Below are positions 45,601-56,889 of a stretch of 64,000 bases of DNA, one piece after another. The DNA is taken from NCBI RefSeq assembly GCF_000006405.1, contig NW_003216689.1, positions 32,110 through 96,109 on the forward strand, written 5' to 3'. The notes beneath the pieces are model-generated. The model saw only the letters and a list, made by a program, of their open reading frames with translations, had not been told where the DNA came from and searched no databases. Both the position numbers and the translations under genes were made by a program. Within the stretch, counting starts at the first letter, position 1. Each line of letters opens with the position of its first letter. Source of the stretch: Perkinsus marinus ATCC 50983. Taxonomy: Eukaryota; Perkinsozoa; Perkinsida; Perkinsidae.

Positions 45601-47180
45601 CTACTCACAGTGATGGTGGTCATCATCCCACCTTCCATCAGGGCTCATATCTGGTCGAGGTATACTGTCGACGATTGAGGCTCCTCGTAGTGTCATAATG
45701 AGTGTGAGGGTCATCATGTCTCTAGCGTCAGCAGCAGTCTCCCGAGGTACAGTTACAATACGAATCTAGAAAGCCATGGCCTAAGGAAGTATGAAAGCAA
45801 TGCCTCACTGTGGAGTCGGCCATAGTTATGAGGAGGATATCGTGTTCAGTCTTATGTTTAAATTTCCTCGATAATGTAGCATTAATTCGACTGAGCCCAG
45901 TTGAGGCTGCCTCAGACGTTACGACTCGAATATGCCACACCGGTACCTGCAATACTGTCATGAGCAGAGCCTCGAGTTTAGCCCTCCTCCTCTTCCTCCT
46001 CCTCCACCCCGAGTATGTCTGGATGCCCATAGGATCCAATCGCCTCCGGTGTGCCTCTAGTAGTGTCGTATGCGGTGATACCCCCATCCACATTGCCAGC
46101 ATACAGTAGCTGAGGGGGATACTCTACATGGTGGTGTTTGTCCACTCACCGAGCTGACGGAGCTACGATCGAGACATGTTGGCCGAGCGAGTGGCTTTCC
46201 TGGTGAGTCTAGTCTAATACAGGTCTGAGCGGCTGTCCACAAGCGTATGCCGAACTCGCCACAGGAAACGATGCGCCATGCTCCAGAGTCCACACTCCAG
46301 TACGAGAGAGCAAGTACCTCCATGACGTACATGCTTATGACACCACAGCTCTCAGCACTACCGGCCCAGAATGAGCAAGCTCAGCTGATGGGTGTATGCA
46401 AGGATGGTCTCCTCCTTCTCTAGGTATGTATAAGCTCTCTACGACCCATACCACAACACGGCCATCACTTCCAGCCGTAATGAGAGTATCAGATTGCGGC
46501 CAGAGCATAGCTAAGACCTTGGAGGGGGAGGGACAGGACGGGCTAGTGGGCCTGGTCTATACCTGGCCTGGGAGGCATCGGTCGGCGGCCTCAATGAGAG
46601 GCCCATCTTCACACGGTCTCTCGAGTGAATATATAGCAAGTCCAGTCACATCGTGTATGCCTTGTCGGGCGACTGCCACATATCTACCGCAGACGTCTTT
46701 AAAATCGATATTATTGTGATAGTAGCCATACTTGTTATCGGGAGACAGACTAATGCGGAGTGCCCCTCGATCGTCATTATCGAGTTCGATGGTACCAATA
46801 TGTGTATCATAAGGCAGAGCAGCACCATGGTTGGAGCTCCTCGCAAAGTGCTCTGAGTGACGTCAAACCCTGCCTGCTAGATTATCAGTGCTTGCATAGC
46901 CACGACCTATCAAGTTCGTTGACTGGGTTGGCGGCCCGCCGTCCGTCCGCTTGGGTGAGGTATTCTCTAATGGGAGTTCTGAGCTTCTTTTCATCCCTGT
47001 TCCGCCATCGCCCGATTGTTCCTGTGTGACTCGGAAGCTCACTGTAAGCATCAACCCAGGTATTGGATGCTTTACTGGCGAGGCGACATCGTAACTGGCC
47101 GCGACGCACCTGGCGATGGTGGGACAATTTCCTCACGCTCGATCGGGGCATTCATGTGCCTCCTTGGGGGCTTCCTTGTA
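45601..47180 (-). CDS. WD40-repeat protein, multi-exon
   Basis: A beta-propeller scaffold of unidentified specificity. Plausible first Met at 47152 (MNAPIEREEIVPPSPG), but the frame is open further upstream. A basic exon follows (IGRWRNRDEKKLRTPIREYL), then propeller blades: THIGTIELDNDDRGALRISL and RYVAVARQGIHDVTGLAIYS (46600-46800); KVLAMLWPQSDTLITAGSDG with RVVVWVV (46450-46510); LALSYWSVDSGAWRIVSCGE with FGIRLW (46240-46320); YAGNVDGGITAYDTTRG (46040-46100); and HIRVVTSEAASTGLSRINA with HDILLITMADSTVRHCF (45790-45930). A last exon (IRIVTVPRETAADARDM, SPDGRWDDDHH) reaches TAG at 45601-45603. May be the downstream part of a longer gene starting near 48.5 kb. Confidence 0.65.
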
Positions 47181-47989
47181 GCCACGAAATCTCGTATGAT
47201 ACATCATCAGCCTGAACGTTCGTGTCCAACTACGACCTCGAGTACTGGGAAGCTCACCTCACAGGCGTCTGCGGTAAAGCACCTTGTAAGAGCGGAGCGA
47301 AGCTCGTCCACGCAACCGACGTCATGCTATCATGGTTGCCATCATCAACCAGCAATTCAAAGAGGAAAAACGAGCCAGGTGCTGGGCAACGATTTGTAAT
47401 AATACTCGAACCAAGGGATAGGCGGACCCTGATTGACGTCCGGCTCGGGGATTTGTAGACTCTGGTTGATTTGTAAGCTTTCGTACGCCACCTCAGGATG
47501 ACGGATGCAGCACTTGGAGAAATGGACAGGGTCGGTGTGGAGTATTGGTACTGTGAGGCTCGACTCGCCAACAGCCTGAATGCAGCCACTGTTTATAAGG
47601 AGACCGACGGCTTGAGAACCTGTCGTTGACGGTTGCGGCTCTCTACACTTCTCATGTAGCGGAGACCTCTGAGGGAGTACTATCGATGACATCGGACGAC
47701 AGCATTGACTACTCCCCCGGAATGAGATCTGCTGGATCATTAAAAAGATGTTTTCCGAAGCGCCAGCCTACAGGCTCCTTCCACGTTACCGAATTCCGAA
47801 CCTTTCGCCTTCCGTCTAGTCCAAGGTGCCCGAGAAGTGTACTTATTACACTGATCTAGTGATCCCTCAGACGAACGAACGATGGCACTGATTGGTATTC
47901 CCGCAATACCATGAGTGTTTTCCGTGGTAAGAATTCCGCTCAGAGTACGAGAAGTCCCGAGTTCAATTCTCGGCACGGCCCCGAATATA

Positions 47990-48530
47990 ATCTACCTTTC
48001 GAGGTCCAGCGTATGGATCCTGACTGTGAATCGCCTTGTGGAGGTTGTTGGTCTCGCCGCCTCTCTGAGTACAAGAGGGGGGACCCGTAAGGCTACCAGC
48101 GCTTGAGGATGCCAATCAAGGCTCAGGATGGATACCTCTAACCATCTACCTGGTAGCACAGAAGTACAGCAGGGACATACAATCATTCACCTGGAGGGCT
48201 CAGACTCCGCAACCCTTCCGCCGACTGCATAGCTCTCTGTTGTAAATCAGCGAGTCCATCCAATGTGCTACAACGGCCAAGGAATTTCAAGACCCTCAAA
48301 ACCGCCATCCTGAGTCTATCTGTGAGGGGGTAAGCCCCATGATCCGCTGGCGGCAGCAATGCGCCCTCCTCGTTCGGAACGCAGAATGCAATACCGGGCA
48401 TTGTTCCCCTAAGGCTGTCAGCTTGGACCTTCAACAGTGCTAGATAATGGATTACGAAGGACCATCACACACCTCAGCGGCAGCAGCAGCAGCACGATCG
48501 GATCCAGGAAAAGACGATGGCCGCTTCCAT
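47990..48530 (-). CDS. Probable exons of a WD40-like gene (upstream part)
   Basis: Two adjoining coding stretches: 48434-48186 (MPGIAFCVPNEEGALLPPAD, LRMAVLRVLKFLGRCSTLDG) and, after an intron ending ACCAG, WLEVSILSLDWHPQALVAL then FTVRIHTLDLE (47997-48145). The LDWHP-LVAL spacing resembles the first blade of ALADIN-type WD proteins. Further open pieces at 47250-47850 (e.g. KVRNSVTWKEPVGWRFGK and GNHDSMTSVAWTSFAPLL) suggest the gene continues into the WD40 gene at 47.2-45.6 kb, but I could not join all frames. A degenerate tRNA-like sequence lies in the putative intron near 47930-47985. Confidence 0.4.
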
Positions 48531-48624
48531 CGCGGTAACAACATTCCGATCACCTATTCACAAGCGAATTCAGTGACTTGAATTCGGAGTTCACTAACAC
48601 CACTACTACGTTTATCAGAAACAT

Positions 48625-50013
48625 TCATTGGAACTGCATGTGACTGTTGCACTTCGCTGCTGCCTCGGGCTCAACCATGACCACAAGGCCTCTCAAGTGC
48701 TTGCTATTAGCGTGATAGGGAGAGTACATGTGGTCGACACTAGCTCCCAACTGCTCAGCGATTCTTACTCTTCTGCCGGATCGCACTGCAGCACCTCCCA
48801 CTACTTCCTCTAACACTCCCTCTTTCGACAACTCATGAGAGCAGCTGAATACCCACAGACAGCCTCCTTTCGATTTATTAATTCTACCAAGACTGAGTTC
48901 AGTAAGCTTGCGGAGTGCCCGCAGACCGTGGTCATCACCGCGACCACCTTTTACGATATTCGGAGGATCCAGGATGATCAGATCGAATTCTTCGGTACCT
49001 CCATTACGACAGAAATCCCCTACGTCTGATGTGAGCCAATCGATCTTAGAAGCAATATTATTCCCATTAAGGTCAGCATTGACCTTCGCATTGGTTATAC
49101 TCTTTTCCTGGATGTCCACACCAACTACTCTCCTTGCTCCACCAGCTGCAGCATGAATGGCAAAAGCACCCGTATAGCAACATAGATCAGCAACACTGTC
49201 CACTTTATTCATCCTAACATACTCCATTAACTTCCTCCGATTGTCGGATTGATCTAAGAACCATCCAGTCTTCTTCCCACCACCAACCTCCACGGAAAAC
49301 TTCAACGAATTCTCCTCGATTGTGAGAATCACCGAATCATCAGATTTCGCCTCGCCATCGCCATCGCCGCCACCGCCATCAGCAGCAAGTAGATCGCGAC
49401 GGAATCTCCACAGGACTCGCTCGACTTGCGGTACTTCTCCAAGGACTATTCCCTCTAACCTCTCTTTCAATCCTTCCAAACACACCCACTGAGCACTCAC
49501 GTAGACCACCGCTATATGCTCATAGACATCCAAGGCAACACCAGTCAACCCGTCACCTTCATAGTTCAATAACCGATAACAGCGCCGGATGGATGTATCC
49601 AACATGTGCATGCGTGCAGCCATTGCCTGTACTAGCCTTCCAGCGAACCATTGTGAGATAGCCTCCAGAGGATCTCCAAAGGGATCAGCACCAAGAGAGC
49701 CGTCCAGTGTTGTATCATGCATTACCCTCAGAGCAAAAGACCTAGCAGTAGGACCTGTTGTGAGCATACCCCAACCAACAACTTCCGCCTTGCCAGCCAC
49801 ACTGATGCCGCACATGACTGGTGCATTCTCATCCAGTGTAGAGAGTTGATCCCAGTTAAGGATGAGATTACGATGGACATAGTGCTTCTGATGAGCAGCT
49901 GTCCCCTGCGCTATCCTAACGACAGGGATCCCTTGCCTCTCTAATGCTGCCACTGTCAGTCGACGAGCAGTGAGGAGCGTGCAATAATAACGAGGTTTGA
50001 AAAGACATCTCAT
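48625..50013 (-). CDS. RlmI/PUA-type class I SAM-dependent methyltransferase
   Basis: An rRNA (cytosine-5)-methyltransferase-like enzyme, intronless, 462 codons from ATG 50013 (two codons into the open frame). The N-terminal half has the family's PUA-like and EEHD-like region: PVVRIAQGTAAHQKHYV, NYEGDGLTGVALDVYEHIAV. The catalytic half contains KTGWFLDQSDNRRKLMEYV (the typical G-F/Y-LDQR-NR motif), VADLCCYTGAFAIHAA (AdoMet motif I, with Cys-Tyr-x-Gly), RRVVGVDIQEKSITNAKVN, DLIILDPPN (motif IV) and LWVFSCSHELSKE. The N-terminal MRCLFKPRYYCTLLTARRL is basic and could target mitochondrion or plastid, where a bacterial-type rRNA substrate would be found. Bacterial homologues are about 400 aa. Lack of introns and bacterial type are compatible with organellar origin. 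Confidence 0.85.
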   Translation of the reverse strand: MRCLFKPRYYCTLLTARRLTVAALERQGIPVVRIAQGTAAHQKHYVHRNLILNWDQLSTLDENAPVMCGISVAGKAEVVGWGMLTTGPTARSFALRVMHDTTLDGSLGADPFGDPLEAISQWFAGRLVQAMAARMHMLDTSIRRCYRLLNYEGDGLTGVALDVYEHIAVVYVSAQWVCLEGLKERLEGIVLGEVPQVERVLWRFRRDLLAADGGGGDGDGEAKSDDSVILTIEENSLKFSVEVGGGKKTGWFLDQSDNRRKLMEYVRMNKVDSVADLCCYTGAFAIHAAAGGARRVVGVDIQEKSITNAKVNADLNGNNIASKIDWLTSDVGDFCRNGGTEEFDLIILDPPNIVKGGRGDDHGLRALRKLTELSLGRINKSKGGCLWVFSCSHELSKEGVLEEVVGGAAVRSGRRVRIAEQLGASVDHMYSPYHANSKHLRGLVVMVEPEAAAKCNSHMQFQ

Positions 50014-50787
50014 ACTCAACTAATGAGGCCATATAGTCGAGAACACCAACACGATAGCAGAGACGAAAGATGAATGTTACACTGGGCAATAAAACCAAAA
50101 GTGACATATCATCAGTAACCTTCGAGAGCTCAATCCTGAGGAGCTACTGTAGTTTTATCCGATGAGATATTCTCCATATTGGACGTCTAATACTCCGCTA
50201 TACTTCAAGAACAAGGCCAGGAAAATAGCGAGTAACTGTTGAGGGAATGGAATCAAATACAATGGAGCGACAAGTTAACGAGCTCACGACTTCGCTATCT
50301 TACCAAGATCAGGCTCCAACTGATACCTCTTAAGGAGCCTACAGACCCTCCAGCCGCATCCTCTTCCAAGTTTATAATCTGATTCGCACCAGCATTACCT
50401 AAAATGCCGCCGCTCTGGTTCGAACTTGCGACCTCGGACTACTACCCATATAATCCCTTATCGACTGCAACCGCCCCATTGTATCTCGGGTCCGTAGCCA
50501 CCCTACCCGCAGACTGAGTGGGGCCTTAAGACACGAGCACAACCAGAAGGATAACTTCTCCAGCTGCAGAGAGTCCATAGCATTTCTGAAACCAACGATA
50601 CCGCCTGTCCTCCACCCTACAGCCAAAAGAATGCCTTACAATTGCCCTCTGGTCGGCCTTGACCTGTTGTCATGCAAATGATTGAATTTATTGACTCCCA
50701 TTTGACCAAGTCTTGGTAGACGATCATCATACAGCATAGTAAGGCACGACTCAGCTACAACACTGAGAGTCCAATAGGGTGCCAAAG
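50014..50787. other. Interval between methyltransferase and RING-LON genes
   Basis: No gene assigned. Contains a tRNA B-box-like GGTTCGAACTTGCGACC (50410-50430, minus orientation) without a foldable tRNA. Confidence 0.4.
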
Positions 50788-50875
50788 TCACCAATGCCTA
50801 CCAACTCCGATGATATCTTCTCGTTGGTCGTCATCAACATTGTCCCTTATCGCATTCGTACTATACTTCCTTACT

Positions 50876-51881
50876 TCAAAGCCCGATGTATTCGTATCTA
50901 CCCCCAAAGTCGGCCACAACACCATAGCTAATATTACATGTTCCTCCATTGAGTCCTTCAACTCGTCCTCGACCAATAAACCAGATACGATTTCCCCTTA
51001 CCTGGGATATCTCCCCCAAGACTGCAGGGCCGACGCTAGCTCCATCCTCTGCAATCATATCCTACTGTCCCTACCATCTCGCCTCCCATTACCTTCCATC
51101 TGGACTACGACGCTCCTAGCAGCTCCTCCTCTCCATATAGCTCTAGCTGCATTGACTTCCTCATCAAGCACTTGGAAGGCCTGTCGATTACCATAGGGGA
51201 AGGGGACATTCTCATGCGGCAACCTAAGAAGGTAGCCTCCATACAGGCCATACTAAGAATATGCAATTCTAGTACCGTAAAAAGGGGAAGAAGACCCCCA
51301 AAGCGGTGCCATCACTGGTATCGCTCTGAGCCTTTTCTTCCTCCTCGAGCTCTTTCACTTCTTTCGAACGTAGAGCATATTCCTCTGGATATCTATTATC
51401 GACCAATCTACATAAACCTTTTCTGAGTCCCTCCTGGCCTGTAATACCCACCTTTGTTGTATCAAATTGGCAACCATTACGTTCGTGCTTCCTATGAAAG
51501 GGCATGGCGCTCGACATGACTAACAAGTATAAGTAGGTAGAGGTTAGTTTGGTAGATACTACGCAGTATTACCGGACAGAGTTGCCGATGATCCATCGTT
51601 TTAGTGATACAATTTTTACAAAATGTATGCCCACAGGCCGTGGTAACCGGCCTACACGACAAACAAGTCCCAAAGGGATAATCCGTAATTGAAGACTCTA
51701 GAGCTATCCAAGACTATGGTTTCATACGCTTTTTATGAAGCACTGGAACAGTTGGATGGTATTACTCGACAAGAAGCCTCAAGCAGATTGGACACTCGAA
51801 TGTGCTTATAGTCTTATCATTCTCTTCCTCCCCATATTGATTATCCCCAACCGACTTGGACCCATCAGACTGGTCTGTCAT
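50876..51881 (-). CDS. RING-finger plus LON-domain-like protein
   Basis: Candidate E3 ubiquitin ligase. ATG at 51881 (MTDQSDGSKSVGDNQ). RING exon pieces: FECPICLRLLVE, then after an intron PVTTACGHTFCKNCITKTMD and QLCP, and after a further intron SCRAPCPFIGSTN, giving C-x2-C...C-x-H-x2-C-x2-C...C-x2-C. The frame continues VMVANLIQQ; a 44-base intron leads to RYPEEYALRSKEVKELEEEE, the linker typical of RING proteins of the LONRF/TRIM-like type. Then YGLYGGYLLRLPHENVPFPY and EEDGASVGPAVLGEISQVRG with RIWFIGRGRVEG resemble the LON substrate domain. Ends near 50876 (RYEYIGL) or, with an alternative splice, at 50788. Mitochondrial LON protease domains are absent. Confidence 0.68.
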
Positions 51882-51978
51882 TGGGACTGAGATACTATCC
51901 TTTGAATAATGACTAGTAACACAAGACAAAAGGAAACATCACTGAAGCGGACCAGTCAATAGCAAGCTGCCTACAGAT

Positions 51979-52442
51979 TTATCGCTTCTTACCGTACAAG
52001 GCGGCCTCGGCCTGAAGAGACATCATCCACACTGTAACTACAGTTGAAATATATTATTACCTTCTTCTTAGAGCTATCGCCGAGTTCGAAATGCTTGCAA
52101 CGCTTGATGGGCATCATACGCTTGCACTTGCACTTGGTGCACTCCAACTTAAGGACGATCTTCTTAGTAGTCTTAGCCTTCTTACGGAAGACAGGCTTGG
52201 TCTGACCTCCGAAACCGGCCTGCTTACTATCGTAACGCCTCTTACCCTGGGCGACCAAGGAAGCCTTACCGGTCTTGTACTGGGTAACCTAAACATATTA
52301 CTATCAACATCAACAAGAACAATACGATCGACGATAGGGATCATAGTATACCCCGACACATGTATGCAGATATTACCTTTTGACCGGTATGCTTCTTGCA
52401 ACGCTTGCAATAGGTCTTGCGAGTCTTAGGAACGGTAACCAT
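51979..52442 (-). CDS. Cytosolic ribosomal protein eL42 (L44/L36A)
   Basis: Large-subunit protein near the E site. Three exons: [20 protein letters not shown] (ATG at 52442), the central exon [20 protein letters not shown] and [20 protein letters not shown], and a last exon [10 protein letters not shown] with TAA at 51979-51981. About 105 residues, the usual length. Four Cys (CKRC and CTKC) form the zinc site. Pro in TKPVF is the ancestral residue linked to cycloheximide sensitivity (Gln confers resistance in some yeasts). Introns of about 88 and 49 bases. Confidence 0.97.
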
Positions 52443-53531
52443 GACGGACCCTTCAGCGACTGTTGGCAACGGTTGGTCACTCCAACACTGTAGCTATAAT
52501 CGATCATTCGGGCGAGCGAGATTTGCACAAACGAGCTTTTCGGTGTGACGGCAGCAGGATCGGTTAAGATTCGAGGTTTTGTCCAGACGAAGTTGAATAC
52601 TGTCAAGTAACATGTTCAGGCTCCATCAGCCAATAATGGGACTCTGATCTCTCGAGCCTAGACAGGAATACATCAATCGCCTTCATCATTACTTATCAGT
52701 GCAGTGCGGCGGGGTAGCACCCCCGGAGTATAGATCGCAGTAGCTGAAGATCGGCCTTTTCCCTTGCCAAGTGACAACAGCACGTCGGTGGTGTGGTATA
52801 AAATGAAAATTCGCTCCTATCCTCATCATTGTCTAATTCTAGACCCCCGCACTGTTTCAGAGGATCGTTCATCAATCTTTTATCCATACGATGACGACCA
52901 CTTCTGGCTGATGGCTATTCTCATTGGCGTTGGCGTCGTTCTAGACGTGTGCTGTGGCATTATAATCCGATCACATGAAAACACAACAGAGGTTATTTCA
53001 CACTTAATCCAAAACTGTCAATCATGTAGATGAGGAAAGCAAGAATGGCAATGAAGAAATAAATTTCCAACTCCCTCCGCCGCAGGCCGAATGGTCTCCT
53101 CTGTCTTCAACTATCCATGCCACTCTATAGTCTGGCGATCGCTGCTGCCATCTCACCCTGTCAGAAGACTCTGTTGAGTTCCAATGGACCAAGATCAGAT
53201 ATAGCATACTAACTTCAACAACTGGCCTGTGGGGATCAGAAAAATACGTAGTTGAGAAGCAATGCAGTTTATGGGACAGTCCGGACCACTTTACGATGCG
53301 TGCCCATGACATTCCTACACGTCATCTATTTACGCTTATTAATAGCTTCTCGGAATGGTAAGATACGCCAGCAGCAACGCGGATTTCATTACTCCCAAGG
53401 TAGCGGCAAGCCAAGGCCGCCAGGACCGCAGATAGAACCGCAAGAGAGGGAAGCGGTAATTCCTCGTCAACTATCGAACTAAAGGCAAGAATATTAACGT
53501 GGTGGTGTTTGAAGACATCGTGAGCATGCAT
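52443..53531 (-). CDS. Possible unidentified minus-strand gene
   Basis: Several open stretches lie in the same direction: 53322-53531 (MHAHDVFKHHHVNILAFSS), 53022-53310 (VRWQQRSPDYRVAWIVED) and 52696-52880, the last ending LLRSILRGCYPAALH before a stop. They are separated by plausible GT/AG pairs, but no unique joining is evident and no motif is recognised. The plus-strand frame at 52764-53033 contains one hydrophobic helix and cannot be excluded. Confidence 0.3.
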
Positions 53532-53532
53532 A

Positions 53533-53742
53533 TCACTTTTTCATATCATTTCTGAGTCTATCAATATGCTGTAGGCAGCTCCGATAAGCCTCACTGTAAG
53601 CCTGCATCGGCTCAATACTTATCTTATTATCATCACATGAGATATGCTTCTTCGAAGCTTGTGACTGATGAGCACCATACTTCTCTCGTAGACGTCTCGT
53701 ATGACGTTGACACCATTCCTGGGCATACTTATCGAGAGGCAT
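53533..53742 (-). CDS. Small hypothetical protein (69 aa)
   Basis: Complete frame from ATG 53742 (MPLDKYAQEWCQRHTRRLRE) to TGA 53533-53535, charged and helical, with Cys in EWCQ, HISCDD and YRSCLQHIDRL. Not a clean twin CX9C protein. Amino acid composition is natural, but no homologue is recognised. Confidence 0.4.
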   Translation of the reverse strand: MPLDKYAQEWCQRHTRRLREKYGAHQSQASKKHISCDDNKISIEPMQAYSEAYRSCLQHIDRLRNDMKK

Positions 53743-54302
53743 TCGTCAAAGTACTGATACTGGAGATAGCCAAATAATGACGTCCCAGCCATTGGATTCA
53801 CGTACCTCCCAGACTACCCAACACCCTTCGTGGATAGTCGATTGGCACGAGAAAAGTAACACAGACACATAAACATATCATTCATCGATTTCTTTACGGT
53901 CCATATCGCGGTACCGCCAGAATCGGCCGCTGACGTTCACTTCGCTACGCCCACGACTGACTGCCAGTATGATACACGCCCCGTTCTGAATGCGAGAATT
54001 GGCTCACCATCATTCGGTCTCACGTGTGAACCTTAGGAGTTTCCACTTGGCCTCAGGTGAAGGAAACTTTCTCAGGGAATTGTTCGACATCGGCTTTGGG
54101 TCGTCCAGCCTCCCTAACCACGTAATGGTTCTTTCTTCTCAACACACGGCAGTAAACTCGACAGGCCCTTCACGTGAACATAACGCGGTACATGCAAAAA
54201 CCGCACCATTGAAAACGAACTCAAATCGTGACCTCTTCAGAAACGCTAATATGATCTCCTACGCGAGCTAACCGATTGACGGTATCGACTACCAAAAATA
54301 GA
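53743..54302. other. Interval without recognised features
   Basis: No motif in any frame; 53990-54271 plus is open but looks fortuitous. Confidence 0.4.
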
Positions 54303-55263
54303 CTAATCCAGAGGACATCCCCACATGTGTTTGAAGCGTGGTACGAGTACTGCAAGGAAGGCTCCCGAACCGCCAAGATAACAAGACTTCACCAAGAAGC
54401 CTGAATAGAGGCCTGCAATACCCCTCTTGGCTGCTATATCAGCCGCGGTTTTAAACATGTCGGTGACACCAGAGATAAAGTATCCAGGAGTGAGCGGGGG
54501 ACGGACTATCTCGGGATTGAAAGTCTCGGCTACTGCTTGTTTCTGGATGACTGTACGAACCACATCACACCAACAGTTCAAGGCCGTACCAAATACACCA
54601 GCACAGAACCCGCTCGCCGTGTCCGACATTTTACCGCGACCAAGGACCTTATCAGTTTGTTCGCGGAATATATCCAATGAGAAAAAGTAGCCTCCCGTCC
54701 AAAGCATCTGACGAAGTTGCATACCCGTATAGCCGATATACAAGCCAACTGCTCCTCGCGTACGAACCAGATGCCTGAGGCCGATATTATCAACAGCATA
54801 ATGCTAGAGTCGACGCCTACCTCATAGTATCAGCAGTGCCTTTGAACTTCCCTTCAGCATCCAACTGCTGAGCCAACTTGGCATTCTCGAATGGTGATAT
54901 GGCAATGACTTCGGGTATGGTAGCAAGCGAACCCGCTACACCCTTCGAGAACGGGGTACCGTCCTTCTGTTTGGCGTTGAAGACCCTCTGATGAAAAATT
55001 GGCTGCAGCCAGAACTTGATAACTCTGGAGAAGGTTGCACGCATCATCTCTGCACCCAACCCTTTTGAGACGAAGCCGGATGCGCCATGAGTCTGATAGA
55101 AGTTCTTAACCAAGGTCGACACGGACGAGCGTTGCCCCGAAGCTTGGGCCATCACCAAGGCCCGGACGATATCCACCGGGTACATCGCGAAGGCAGTCAC
55201 GACCGCAGCCCCTGTAACTGGGGGTAAAGTGTCGAACGCCGACGGGATGGCTTTGGTCGGCAT
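54303..55263 (-). CDS. Mitochondrial carrier (SLC25) family protein
   Basis: Inner-membrane solute carrier. ATG at 55263 (MPTKAIPSAFDTLPPVTG). First repeat: GAAVVTAFAMYPVDIVRALV with the Px[DE] signature as PVD. Second repeat: GVAGSLATIPEVIAISPFEN with a degenerate P-F-E. After one 45-base intron (54831-54785 region): HLVRTRGAVGLYIGYTGMQL, QMLWTGGYFFSLDIFR, and the third repeat GFCAGVFGTALNCWCDVVRT, where the Pro of PxD is replaced. About 305 residues, the standard tripartite length, ending FKHMWGCPLD. Missing Px[DE] residues in the third repeat make the substrate class hard to predict. Confidence 0.85.
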
Positions 55264-55376
55264 GACAGGGAGTTCAGCTGAGAGACGACTGACTGTCAAG
55301 TAGGGATGGCTGACTAGGAGTATTACGCAACTCAAACAGTATTATCGATTGTTAAACAATTTGATACCAAATGTAT

Positions 55377-56734
55377 CTAAACTTCAGTAGCTTGGAGGAG
55401 CTCAGAAACACTCGGAGGAGGTGGAATGAACAAATCCAATGCACTGGGGTAAAGAGCATCCAACTTCTCCGCACGCTCCTTCCCAATACGTTCGACATAT
55501 CTAAAACGACCACGATGGATCGCCTGTTGGTAGTCCCCATCATCATGAGTCTTACCCATTCCACGCCCTCTCTCCTTCTCCTTCCCTCTTCTCCCACATC
55601 TTCAGTAAATCACAATACGATACCACAGCGCCGAACTCAGACAAGTCGCGCATCCTTATCAATTCATTCCCGACATGGCCCGTCGTCAATACCCTAAGAA
55701 AAGATCGTTGCAGCTCGCGCTCGCCCATCTGATCGATTCGAAGTCGCCTACTCATCGACAGCCGCTTTGAACATCGCTTCCGCCATAACAGCATTGCCTT
55801 CGACCTCGAAATTGACACCTTTCGCCACCAATGCTCGAGCAACATATCTGCACATAGCAGAAAGTCATCCACGGATATGCATTGGAGAGGACCACAATCT
55901 TGCGAATCTACGTCTTCTTCGAAATGCCTACGTCTTCTTGATCTCCTCGTTCGGGATTGCCTCGCACAATTTAAGTGCAGCATCATCCTTCTCCACGAGC
56001 TTCGTATGCGCATCTTTACATTGCTGTACCAGTGGTGCATCGAAACAACTGAACATGCAATAGTCTTGATCTTCCTAATACACCTACTCCGGGCATGAAC
56101 AAGTTAGATATACTCAACCAACCCCTCTGCGTGCTGCATCTGATTACCGCTCGGTTACAAAGCGACGTTAATTACCGAAGACGAGTGAGAAAGAGGCATT
56201 CCAGGAGTAGACCACCTCTTACTGATCTTTCACCACCGCGCTGGCCGCAGGGATACCGTCCTTTAGCCCAATCTCTGTCTTGGAAGCAACAATGCCACGC
56301 AATGCTAACTGGGAGAAGGTCTCTCCGAGGGTATCGACACTATTGGCATTGGTGAAGGACTCTACAGCACTCGTAAGGTAACCATCATGCCTGGACGAGG
56401 AATGGCATCATCCAAAGAAGAGGTCTTACCATTGAGCTATTCCAGCCAACATGTCACACAGAGCTGTTTCTGTTACCATACGTGCTGGGCTAAACACATC
56501 ATGACCTAAAGATAACGACAACAGTTGCATTGCGAAATATACCATAGCTTGTTTGCTCCCGAGCTCACATCGTTGGATCAAAACTCCCGCTTGCTGCCAC
56601 TTCTTAGCCTCTACCAACTTCAATGCTTCGTTGAACTCGGGCAACTGTCTTGCACTGGTCGAGAGAGAGCGGATTCCGGTAGGTACAATCGAACCCGCGC
56701 CCAATCTTATGGGCATGCACAGTGACGACATCAT
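55377..56734 (-). CDS. Mitochondrial TPR/Sel1-like protein, unidentified
   Basis: ATG at 56734 (MMSSLCMPIRLGAGSIVPTG, then IRSLSTSARQLPEF), with an Arg/Ser-rich presequence typical of mitochondrial import. Helical repeats follow: FNEALKLVEAKKWQQAGVLI, QAMVYFAMQLLSLSLG, then exon 2 SAVESFTNANSVDTLGETF, exon 3 DAPLVQQCKDAHTKLVEKDD and exon 4 ALVAKGVNFEVEGNAVMAEA with MFKAAVDE. The alternating A/F/Y pattern resembles TPR or Sel1 repeats. The last exon reads RIGKERAEKLDALYPSALDL and ends LLQATEV with a stop at 55377-55379. Exon joins in the 55560-55750 stretch are uncertain. The end lies 114 bases from the start of the carrier gene, with both on the minus strand. Confidence 0.6.
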
Positions 56735-56889
56735 TATGAATGAAAATTTCACAACCACTGGGGAATTACGGCTCCAGCCACCTCCAATGCTAAACTCGAC
56801 GCCTGTTCCGTTAGAGAAACAATTTCGCTCAGTCCCACTTGGATTTCCTATCGCGTTTATCTTTATGCTCTTCACGTCCACCATCGTCC

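Noticed and set aside
47915-47990. tRNA-Gly-like sequence with a perfect T-arm CCGAGTTCAATTCTCGG
   Set aside because: Acceptor stem pairs at only a few positions and the anticodon loop lacks T33; at best a pseudogene.
48628-49944. Several plus-strand ORFs opposite the methyltransferase
   Set aside because: Antisense shadows of a long intact coding exon; no protein-like motifs.
50400-50490. tRNA B-box-like GTTCGAACC on the minus strand
   Set aside because: T-stem does not pair and no cloverleaf forms.
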